Assembly (NCBI RefSeq): GCF_031877795.1
Contig: NC_133971.1
Coordinates: forward strand, 17,198,825 to 17,262,824
DNA length: 64,000 nt
Origin: Strix aluco
Taxonomy: Eukaryota; Chordata; Aves; Strigiformes; Strigidae
Direction: 5' to 3'
Shown: positions 1-10,416 of the stretch, piece by piece
Layout of the letters: every line of letters starts with the position of its first letter
Numbering within the stretch: position 1 is the first letter of the stretch
Notes under the pieces: model-generated
The model's input: only the letters and a program-made list of their open reading frames with translations
The model's database searches: none
Told to the model about the DNA's origin: nothing
Made by a program: the position numbers and the translations under genes

Positions 1-692
1 AAGAAGGTCCAGTACTGGAGAATAAGAAAAGGAAAGAAATACACTTCAATTCTCGGTTCATGCCCTAAGCGCTGCCAGTGGTTGAGCAACATGGTTACTG
101 GGCAATGAGTGGTTTAGAGGAAGAAAATAGCTGTGCATGTGCCATGTATGATACTGCAAACCACCTGATCATGACATCATTTTTGAACCCATGCATACAA
201 AGATAACCCCGCATTTACAGATGATTATTTTGGTCTGTATGCACTGACACAGACACACATACATGTTGATGTGTGCACAAGTGGCCATCAGGTACTCTTA
301 GGGGGACTGTGGAACAAACTTCCTAAACAAGTAAAGGTGTGTATTTTGGACTCTGCTCCTGTCACCCACTCTACTTATCTGTAGTCATCACGGTATTGGT
401 ATCATTCACTTCAAAGTAGCCCTAACACTTCTTCTGAACTGGAAATATATATATCTTCAGGATAAGCAGGATACAGAATTTAATTAGATTCCAGTTACTA
501 AACCTAATCCATCTGATAAATACAATTACTGATGCTTTTAATTTATGATATACAATAGCGGTGAAATGCTGCATAAAAAAAGATCACAGAAATCTAGACA
601 TATATGGAACAAGACACTTGGCAAATGTGCAGTCATGTATTGGGTTTTGTGCATATGTACATATGTTTTGTAAAGTAAGAGGAGACTGTCTA
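1..692. other. Intergenic, no gene seen
   Basis: AT-rich sequence without a long reading frame, splice-like coding segment or RNA gene that I recognise. It is the left flank of the solo LTR that follows. Confidence 0.6.
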
Positions 693-696
693 ATAC

Positions 697-1312
697 TGTT
701 ACATCTTAATGAATAAAACAATCAAAGAAAGGTATTGTGAAAGTATGCCAGGAATTGATAAAGGAACTGGTAAATCTGACTGAGTGACCCCAAAGAAGCA
801 ACACTGCAATTAAATCAAGGAAAAAATGAGATAAACATGAGGGATGACACCATAAATCCATTAAGCAGGGAAACACCAAGATAAGCAGAGAGGAACAAAA
901 GCTGCTAATTGAACCAGGAAGAGAACTACTTGAACTATGAGTGAGCTTTCCTCATTAACATAGTAATAACATGCCCTCGAGTTTGAAAAAGACCCCTACC
1001 AAGAAAAGCCCCTTCCTCACTGAACATGAGCAATTAAAAGAGAATAGTGTACTTTAAATCGAGACGAGGCAATTTTTTAACCAATGAGAAACAAAGTGAT
1101 AAGAAACTAACCAATGGTCATTACAGTAAACATGTATTCGTGTAGTTTGAAGTGTATAAATATGTCACTTGCCTGTGTGTGGTGTGCTAGCTTTGTGGAA
1201 TTACCACCTAGAACCCATATCTGTGCAGATTTGGATTAAATTAATATCTTGACTCTGTGTGGTTTTTGGCTCATTGCACACTGGGTAAAAGAACACAGAT
1301 TTTGGGACAACA
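697..1312 (+). mobile_element. Solo LTR of an endogenous retrovirus, with 4-bp target-site duplication
   Basis: The 616-bp element begins TGTT and ends AACA, a matching inverted terminus. It is flanked on both sides by ATAC (693-696 and 1313-1316), as expected of a 4-bp target-site duplication. Inside, in order, are CCAAT-like motifs (about 1079-1115), a TATA-box-like TATAAATA (about 1155) and an ATTAAA polyadenylation-type signal (about 1236), followed by a GT/T-rich stretch before the terminus. This U3-R-U5 order fixes the + orientation. A 4-bp duplication suggests a class I (gammaretrovirus-like) ERV; that assignment is inference. No internal retroviral sequence adjoins it, so it is a recombined solo LTR. 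The intact duplication argues for moderate age. Confidence 0.8.
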
Positions 1313-1316
1313 ATAC

Positions 1317-4300
1317 TTCCAATATTCAAGAGAGAAACTCGATATCACCAACTCATAGACCCTCAGTCATTTCAGTTTGAAAATAACCTTTTTACAAATC
1401 AAAAGGTTCTTACTGCTGCTTTTAAATGCTTTGGCTTAACTTCTCTTTACAGTATGCCCTAGCCATTTTTGTTTCTCTGGCAGGACCAAGCACCCCTGAG
1501 GTTGATGAGTTGCTGGGATGAAGTGGATACAGTTGTGGTATTGCTGTACCCTGGCAGGGCACCTGGGATATCCCTTGGAAATATGGACACAGAGAGCTGT
1601 AGCCACCCTGTTTTGCAGCTGCTGATCATAATGCCAAGCCTCCTTTCCCTTGCTGTAGCACATACAGCTTGGATATGGGTGAGGAGCCAGGCCTTTTTTT
1701 AAGGGTGCTGGGGTTCATGATAAAGACTATATGAGTTCTGAGCATGCAAACATATTTGCAAGATGAAACAGTAATTATATCTAAAATTCTTGTGGTTTGA
1801 TTCACTTTTTTAATCTGTTTGGCAGGAATAAACATAATATCCAGCTCCAGAGGGCTCAGAATATTTCTCTCTCTTTTTTTTTCCCCCTTTTTTTTTTTTT
1901 TCTTCTGTAGGCAGAGTGCGGTTCTGGTTTGTATTTTCTAGATTCCTTTGTATTCATTTTTGGCTTCCTTTATCTCTGAGTGAGAAATCTTCAGAAAGGA
2001 ATTTCTACAATTGCAACATCTGGTGCATGATTATTTTTGTCTTAATTTTTGTATTGTTTACAAGAAGAGTAAAAGCCATAAGCATGCAGGGAATCCTAAA
2101 TGAACCTTAACTGATTCCTTAACTGTTAATAGGACAGCTTATGTATCTAGGAGAATTGCAAAGGAGCACTTGCTAAGTCAAAAGTTTTCCATGTTTGCCA
2201 TGAGATAGACTTTTCTTAAGCACTTAAAACTGTCAGGAAATTTTGCTCCATTCTTTTATCATTTAAGAGGGGAGGAGAGAATCCCCAAATATCATATTGT
2301 TTCTTTTCTATGAAAGGCAGAAAATGAGTTACTTGTGTTTTCAGCACCTCATTACTCCATTATCATGTTGAAAATGGAGCCAAAATTTTATGCCAAGTTT
2401 CAGAGATTTGGTTGTGGAACGATTCAAATGTTGGCATTACTCTATGAAACAGTCAGTGGTTAGCTTTACTCATCCCTTACCTTCTGATCTGTGTCAGTAC
2501 TGGAATGGAAATGATTTCATCCCAGATGTCCTTTGGTTTTAATGTCTCTCAGACAAATGGGAAACTCAGCAAAGATGATTTTGTTGCTGGTGTCAGAACT
2601 GTACATTGGTGTAAAAAAGTCAGTCTGGTCTGCTACTCAATGAGCTATGCTACAAGGCCAATGTATTGGCCCCCACATAGCTATCCCAGAAAATAATTGG
2701 GTTAAGAGTCATTTAGTCAAGCCACTGAGACTGTTAAAATTTTTACCTGGCACGGAGAAAATTTTTCATACTATTGCAAATTTTTACGTTATCTTTATGC
2801 TTCAAGAGGCTCTCTTCATAGATTAGAGCAAATAAAACACCTGTCCGGAGAAGAGGCATTTGAGCATCATGTTCATGTCAGTATTTGCAACTCCTCCATC
2901 AAAACGTTTCATTAGTTACTTAGAATTAATTAGTAAATTTAACATGCCATGAAACAGAACAGTAGGTCCATCCCAAGTATTCACAGCACACCTTCTTCTA
3001 TTAGTCTTTTTGCATCATAATTTTTTTTTTTAGGTTGATGGGTTTGCATCTCCCTTTTTAGACCACCTGAGGCATTTTGGAATGGCAGACCTTGTTTACG
3101 AACCCTCTGCCCACTCTGGCATGTTGAAATGTCACTGTGCATGATGACACAGTAAAAGGAATATAATTTACAAGTGCCTCTAGGGGTGGGTGGAGGGGGC
3201 ACAGGCAGAAATTTTTACACAGCTTGTCCTGGAAATTACTATGTTGTAGGGGTAGCAAGAGGAGCTCTGGTGGCAGGGAGTCAGGAGCATGCAAAGGTGA
3301 TTTCCAGCAAGAAAAGACACTGTGACTATGTCAAGTGTATATAATGATGTTTAATATCATGTGCAGTGTGATAGCTTATACAACTGTAATATATAAATAT
3401 AAAAATACAAGCACAACAGTAGTGGTTAGAGTTAAAGTTTAGCAGTATTCAACTGCAAGATAACTGTGAGATAACTATGATGGTGCCAGTGGATAGCTAC
3501 AACAAGCTGAGCAGCATGAAATCATGGAAGAGTTAGCAGTATACTGCTATGATTATGATGGCTGCTCCCAAATTCCTGGATTCTCCAGGTACTACAAGGT
3601 CTGCAAGACACACTTTTGCCACTGAGCATTCACACTGATGGCATGGGACCTCAGGGTGTCACATGTGGTCAGGGTGATCTGGAAAAGAGGGCAGCCACCA
3701 TAGCAGCTAATGCTCATGACCCAGTGTCATCAATGCTGGCCCTGTTCTGCTTACCTCACCCTTGTCATCCTTGGGTTGTCCGTTTAGCTGCTTAGGACAC
3801 CATGACCTATGGCCCTCTGGGCTTAATTTCCTCCATTTTCAGGACAGATTAATTATTACTGAGTCACTTTTTGAATGGATCCAAAAGTGACCAGTCACAG
3901 CATCCTCCTATTTCTGTGTCTTCATCTTGCAGCTCTTCCCCAGGAGAGTCTGTTCCCTGAAACCAGCTCAGAGGTGACTGCTGCTTTCATCATTGCCCTA
4001 GGCATTCTAACCATGTCATCACTGTACTTTTTTTCCTAAGTTCTATAAATACTGTTAAATGAGCAGGACACTAAATCTCTTCATGACAATGAATGTCAGC
4101 AATTTTATTGTGGTCTTACAAGTATACTTAGTCTTTATAGTTAAGCTGGGCCAATGGTACATGAGTATATTGGTCTTTCACCACAGACAATGCTAAACCT
4201 GTTATGTTTGTTATGTAATTTAAGCAGTTACATTAAAGCCTTATCATGACTCTGTGGTCCTCTCTCCCCTGCTTTGGACTGAGACCCCTACAGCCATTAG

Positions 4301-7300
4301 GTTTCCTCTTACAAATTCATACAGAGATTGTTCCTTTGCTTTGGTTCTTCATCTGTATCATTTGCAATTTACAAAGTATGTATTGCCTTATGTGGCAATG
4401 GACCATTACATTACCTTACATGGACCATTTAAAGTGGGTTGAGTTTCTTCTTTCCTGAATAAGTATTGATAATGAATCAGACACAGATCTGATCTTTCCT
4501 AAGTGCTAACCACAGAATTTTGTAGTCCATGCTAGTTTCTTCATTACAAACTATTTTTGTCCTATTACATTTCCCACCAAATGCTGAGAATTATTTTTGA
4601 GGACTGAAGAAAGAAGAGGGCTTGTCTTGTGAATTTTCAGAAAAATATACTTTGAATGAACTTTGTTACAGAGTGTTATCTCCATGATCTGATTTATAAA
4701 ACACTCAAAACAAAGCTTTGGGAGGTTTTAAGCCATAATATTTGCATGTGCAAATTCACTAGCCAAAGTTGGAAGCATGAAGAGATGACTTGAGTAGGTT
4801 GCCTTTGCCCGAATATATGCACTATACAGAGTTGGGTACATGTCCAAGCCACTCATTTGTTCCTGTTGTTCTTATGCAGTCTAACAGCCTATTTGCTATA
4901 AATTGCCATCAGTTGGGATTTGCTGAGTTGTGGCTAAGCAGAGCAAAACATCTACAGCAGTCATGAATCATCAGGTTGGTTTTGTTACAACAGGAGACTG
5001 TTATTATTGAAGGTTGCAGAAAGGAGGGCTCGGGGTGCAGGACTCCCATTCCCATCACCCCCTCAGAACACAGCTGATTGAATTCACTGGTGTTTATTTT
5101 CCCCCTCACCCTCTCTGAACCCATGGGACTTAAAGCCTGATTTCACCTACTTCTAGGTGATGTTTTGTCTGCACTTATTGATGTTCTCTAACAACAAAAA
5201 AATAAACTCATCTGAATGGAAGATGCTTCCCAGATGGTGTTACTCGGAGACAACACTTGAGCAACTAGTTTCCTGTATATGATCTTCCAGAATTCCAATA
5301 TTATTTTTCTTGTTTTTCCCAGGCTCTGGAAATTACTGTCTTTCCAAGTTGTAGTTAGTAACAATCCCTGTGTGAAGCTAAATACAATTTTTAGGAGACT
5401 AGCTGCATATTTGGTATCTACTAAAATATACGGCATACATCGTATCTAATACATGATATCCTAAATGTATGCGTATAAAGATGTTTGGGTGGGTTTTTTT
5501 TTTTCCCTCAGTGGTATTTCTAATGAAACTGTAAAATAATGAACTGTAAGTTTTCCCCAAAAATAACTGCCCCCACCCCCCAATTTCTCCACAAACTGGA
5601 AATTGCATCTTTGGTCATGCGGAAGTTGTAATTTAGCTGCCCCACAGCTCCCATTACCTCTGAGCCATATTCCTAGGAGGCACTACAGCTTGTGTGACTG
5701 CACTCCTGTGTTGCCTAGCTGTTTTTTGAGTAAGATTATGTCTCCTACACATTATCACAAAAACTACTTTTTCCCCCTGGGAAGCTGACGCTTTAAAAAA
5801 ATTTGGTTAAAAACAATCATCAAATTAAAAACAAAATCAGTAGAAAAAGGTAAGTCACCTTAACATACAGAAGAATAGAAAGTTAAGCGTATCCTGAAAT
5901 ATTTTCTTGATTAGATTTTGAACTGCACACATGCTTCAAACATTAGTTGGTTTAAGAAGGTGCATTTGACAGAAGTAGCCCATTTTTTTGAAAATAAGGA
6001 ATTTCAGCTTCTTTTTTTTTTTTTTTTCTTTTCAGTCACAGGATATCATAATGTAATTATGTTTTATCTACACTTTTGTAGAAATGTCTCCCTGCAATAA
6101 TAATTTCTTCTTGGGAACACTAGCAATTCCATAGTGTTAAGTACATAAATAAATAGATGGATATGTGTCAAATTTGCACAGAAGACATTAGCAGGTCGTT
6201 AATCATTTGCAGGCACTTAGCGTTAATTTAGCAATTATATTTATGCCAGCATTACCAGAATGAGCTGTCACGCAGCATTACTCACCTTTTTGCATTACTT
6301 TGGTGGTAGAGGAAGTGGAAGTTCTGGGAACTATAGAAAATCCAAAACCATTTTAATGGTGGTGGCAGCTCAAATTCCCTAGCATGCATCTTCATAAGTG
6401 CACTTGTCCTGGACAATAACATTTTTCTTTTGGTGCCCTAGAGAAGAGATGAGCATTTTAATGCTCTGGCTCTTAAATCTGACTTGACTGGATTTTTTTA
6501 AAAGGTTTTCTACCAGTGCTTTACCTAGTCATTTACCAGACTCAATAACCTGGCCTCCAAGCTGCCAATAAATTGGATAAAATCAACAATATACCACTAC
6601 TGTCCCCCTTTTGTAAATAGGTCTCCACCAATAACTACAACACTTCAGTCGCATAAGTCCTGGTAACAAATCTCAGTAGTAACAACCATATAGCTGTGTC
6701 AGGTATGAAGACTTCTAATTCCTCCACATTTTCTTGAGTTTTATGCATTAATACAGAGGTAGCATACTAATTGCACATTTTGCTTGTATTAGTTTTGCAG
6801 TTCAATTATGCTGATACTCTTATTTTTCCTTCACAGATCTCAAGCTCCAACAATGCAATGAAATATTTGCAACTTGGAAAAGCCCTTCTAGATCTGGACG
6901 CAAAAGTGATCAGAACACTAGTTTGTAATTATTAGGTGAATGTTTTAAGTAATGTTTTTCAGATACATAAGCTCATACATTAACGGATGTAAATTGTTAA
7001 ATAGTAGCTCTTTTTCATGGTGGGTAGTTTATCCATGGGTAATAATTCATATTTAAAAGTAGCGTGACATGCTCTTTGTGCCCATAAAACAATTATGTTC
7101 TTCCTGTATGTAAGCAGGATTTCAACAGGTGATCCTGCATAATATGCAGCTGCTTTTTCCTGCAGGTTCCTATTATACAATATAATACCAGTTCTTTAGG
7201 GCTGTTAAAAGAATGTAAGTATATTCTGTAAAAAGTAAAAAAAGTATGTGTCAGACTACTTTGAGAAAAAGTCAGGGTAGGACAGCAAATGAGGGTATAT

Positions 7301-7636
7301 GATACCACTGGCATTGTACTAGTTCTTTAAAGACATATTTTTCAACTGTAAAGTATGTTGCCAGTTACCAGTTCCTCGTCAGTGTATACTTGTACTAACT
7401 ATATGCAGTACTTGTCAAACTTCCTGCTCTGCATCAGCCAAATCCATTTCATTAGGAGTTTCCCAGTGAAATCCAAAGAAAGAATCTGTGAAATTGTGCA
7501 ATCAATAGTAATTTTTTGTAGTGAGCCTGAAATGAGAAAAAACAAGCACATACTGTTAGATGTGAGCAGTTGGTGTTTTTCAGTGTGTGCTTTGCAATCA
7601 ATTTGGTAATCAAAGCAAATGCTCAGATCAATAAAA
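1317..7636. other. Intergenic, no gene recognised
   Basis: About 6.3 kb of AT-rich DNA. The reading frames are short, uncoordinated and without recognisable protein motifs. Low-complexity C/T runs occur at about 1866-1905 and 6010-6032. The slightly GC-richer block at about 3550-4020 could be an old unclassified repeat, but I cannot name it. Confidence 0.5.
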
Positions 7637-7754
7637 CACATACTTCCAACTTATTATTAAGATTTGGAGAAGCAGCTCCTGAACAATTTTGCTAATCATT
7701 CCTCTTGTAAGATATTTTTCTTAATATAATGATAAAAATAGTTGGAAGTATGTG
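7637..7754. repeat. 14-bp perfect inverted repeat around direct-repeat copy 1
   Basis: CACATACTTCCAAC at 7637-7650 is the exact reverse complement of GTTGGAAGTATGTG at 7741-7754. The 90 bp between the arms hold the first copy of a 70-bp direct repeat whose second copy is at 9241. The arms could form a cruciform, or mark a local template-switch event at the CR1 5' junction. Confidence 0.75.
7654..7722 (+). repeat. About 70-bp direct repeat, copy 1
   Basis: This segment starts TTATTAAGATTTGGAGAAGC and matches 9241-9308 with only a few mismatches (for example GCTCC versus GACCC, and CAATT versus CGATT). The two copies lie about 1.59 kb apart in the same orientation and bracket the CR1 and LTR fragment. 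It does not look like part of either element. Confidence 0.8.
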
Positions 7755-8619
7755 CTGCAGTCAACATGCTGGAGGGAAGGGATGCCATCCAGAAGGACCT
7801 TGACAGGCTTGAGGAATGGGCCCATGTGAACGTCATGAAGTTCAACAAGACCAAGTGCAAGGTCCTGCCCATGGGTCAGGGCAATCCCAAATGCAAATAC
7901 AGACTGGGAGATGAGTGGATTGAGAGCAGCCCTGAGGAGAAGGACTTGGGGGTATTGGTTGACAAGAAGCTCAGCGTGACCCAGCAATGTGTGCTCACAG
8001 CCCTGAAAGTCAACTGTATCCTGGACCGCATCAAGGGAAGTGTGGCCAGCAGGTCAAGGGATGGGATTCTCCCCCTCTACTTGTGAGACCCCACCTGAAG
8101 TACTGTGTTCAGCTCTGGGGCCCCCAGCATAAGAAAGACATGGACCTGTTGGAGTGAGTCCAGAGGAGGCCACAAAAATGATCAGAGGGATGGAACACCT
8201 CTCCTATGAGGACAGGCTGAGAGAGTTGGGGTTGTTCAGCCTGGAGAAGAGAAGGCTCTGGGGAGACCTTATAGCGGCCTTCCAGTATTTAAAGGGGCTA
8301 CAGGAAAGATGGGGAGGGACTGTTTATCAGGAAGTGTAGTGATAGGACGAGGGATAACACTTTTAAACTGAAAGAGGGTAGATTTAGATTAGATCTAAGG
8401 AAGAAATTCTTTACTGTGAGGGTGGTGAGGCACTGGAACAGGTTGCCCAGAGAGGTTGTGGATGCCCCCTCCCTGGAAGTGCTCAAGGCCAGGTGGGACA
8501 GGGCTTTGAGCAACCTGGTCTAGTGGAATATGTCCCTGCCCATGGCAGAGCAGTTGGAACTAGATGGTCTTGAAGGTCATTTCCAACCCAAACCATCCTA
8601 TTATTTTATGATTCTATAA
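7755..8619 (+). mobile_element. CR1 LINE, 5'-truncated and decayed
   Basis: The + strand encodes the C-terminal part of the CR1 reverse transcriptase in broken pieces. First comes an EGRDAIQKDLDRLEEWAH-like stretch (from about 7769), then [12 protein letters not shown] and [14 protein letters not shown], where the frame is lost at about 8083. [20 protein letters not shown] follows in another frame (about 8190-8260), then [14 protein letters not shown]-like sequence (about 8407-8450). The 3' end has the CR1-type TTTTATGATTCTAT tail (about 8604-8619). It is non-functional because of frameshifts and stops. The copy at 54.3 kb is close in sequence, so the two probably share a subfamily. The 5' boundary is approximate. 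Confidence 0.9.
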
Positions 8620-8761
8620 TTTTCCTTTCCTCTTCTGTCCTATTAAACTGTCTTTATCTCAATCCACAAGTTTTACTCTTTTTTTATTGATTCTCTCCCC
8701 TACCCCACTGGTGGGGGGGAGTGAGTGAGCACCTTTGTTGTGCTGGGTTTAAACGATGACA
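8620..8761 (+). mobile_element. 3' fragment of an avian ERV LTR
   Basis: Immediately after the CR1 tail comes the end of an LTR: CCTATTAAACTGTC (ATTAAA signal at about 8642), TATCTCAATCCACAAG, a C-rich/G-rich stretch and the terminus GGGTTTAAACGATGACA ending in CA. The same series of motifs is found, reversed, in the full LTR at 9834-10416, so the two belong to one family. The 5' part of this LTR is missing. Confidence 0.75.
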
Positions 8762-9240
8762 CCAGTCTTACTTCAAAACCCTTGCCAAATGCCAACTATT
8801 TCAGAAAGAAAATAACACATTAATCTGAATCTTGTAAGTGTTCATGATTTCAGAGATTTCACAAAAAGAATGATTTTTATGGTGACTAGTCTTGAAGAAC
8901 AGTAATGCAAGTCATATGTGTGCAATTTAAGCTGCACGAGACATCGGTGAAGAAATTATCCAGCTTCTCATTTGAAGTAATAACATTCTCATCTACTACT
9001 TGTGATAGCAAATCAAACGAACTCACAAATAGTGCTGATTTATTTCAGTAATACAGCATTACAAAATTAATACTACTAATGGATGCTAGCAAATGTGGTG
9101 AGTTGAGTTTAGTGCCAAAGGTTGGGAAGATAAAATATTTTGGGATTTTTCTTTTTTGTGGAATAAAATTTAAGGCAAAATTTAAGGTCTTTGTTTCCTG
9201 CTTTGAGCATGGCAGATTCTTGGGACCAAACTTACAGAAA
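8762..9240. other. Intergenic, no gene seen
   Basis: AT-rich spacer between the LTR fragment and direct-repeat copy 2. No recognisable coding or RNA feature. Confidence 0.5.
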
Positions 9241-9308
9241 TTATTAAGATTTGGAGAAGCAGACCCTGAACGATTTTGCTAATCATTCCTCTTGTAATAA
9301 GTTTTTCT
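9241..9308 (+). repeat. About 70-bp direct repeat, copy 2
   Basis: Near-identical to 7654-7722. Sequence outside the matched 70 bp is unrelated on both sides. The duplication is therefore short and not part of a longer tandem block. Confidence 0.8.
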
Positions 9309-9833
9309 TGAATGTTAGATATCTTCAGTTTAAAGGTGAGAGCCTGTGATTCTTCTTTACACCAGCTTTCCCTTCTACAAGCAGTTAATGGACAGTGTTC
9401 AAAAAGCTTCACACAATACTGTTGCTCTTTGCCCCCGCAAATCTAGTCTGTTATTAAGAATGGTCTCTCTATCCCCATTATACATGCATGAGACCAAATT
9501 ATGTAGTAAAGAAATATCCTGAAGCCTCTTTACCATGGCATTTATACAGTTTTTATGCAGACAGAAGCTTGTTTTAAGCTCTTTACAGGCCCTAATTCCC
9601 TTAATGCATCATTTGATTCTTTGCATATGTGAATTGAACTGCAGATGTTAATAGTCTAATCATGCATCATAAATGAATGGCAGGTATGTGTCATATTTGT
9701 CTGAACAGATGAGAAATCCTTTATATTTACTGGGAGGATTTGGGGTTTGTGTCTGTTTGATAAACTATCATTCTAGCATAAGGAATACAGTCATGTTAGC
9801 ATTACTAAGCAGTATTTAAGTTGACTGTGAAAT

Positions 9834-10416
9834 TGTAATGATTTAAACCCGGCTGGCAGCTAAACACCATGCCGCCTTCCCGGCCTGGGGGATGGGGGGG
9901 TAAAATTGGATGGGTAAAGGGAGACTTGTATATTGAGATACAAAACAGTTTAACACTTGAAATAAAATAAAATAAAACAATAATAACAATAATAGAAAGT
10001 ACAAGCGGATAATGCACAATGTGATTGCTCACCACCCACTGACTGATAACCAGTCCATTCCTGGCTAGCCATCCTGGAAAAAGCCAAGATCCTAAAAACA
10101 CAATCCCAGAAGCAAGAGAGAACTCCCTCCTTCCCGGCCAACCCTCCTCTATATACTGAGCATGATGTTACATCATATGGAATATTCCATTGGCCAATTT
10201 GGGTCCAGTGCTCTGGTCGTGTTCCCCCCCAGCTTCTTGTACACCTGCACATGGGCAGGACATGGGGAGTTGGAGAGTCCTTGATCTCTCAGCAACTGAA
10301 AACATCAGTGTGTTATCAGCATTCTTCTCGTACCAAACCCCATACTGAATCCAAAACACAGCACCACTCTAGCCACTAAGAAGAAAAATTAACTCTGTCC
10401 CAGCTGAAACACGACA
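9834..10416 (-). mobile_element. Full-length solo LTR, ERVL-like, minus strand
   Basis: Read on the minus strand, the element starts TGTCGTGTTTCAGCTGGGAC at 10416 and ends in TTTAAATCATTACA at 9834, giving TGT...ACA termini over 583 bp. A TATA-like AGTATATAGAGG lies on the minus strand near 10150-10165. Close to the 3' end are an A/T pentanucleotide run (about 9958-9978 on the + strand) and a motif matching the ATTAAACTG...TATCTCAAT block of the fragment at 8620-8761. The sequence resembles the abundant ERVL-type LTRs of bird genomes; the family name is from memory. The flanks (GAAAT and TTCAT) are not a clean target-site duplication. No internal retroviral genes are attached. Confidence 0.8.
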
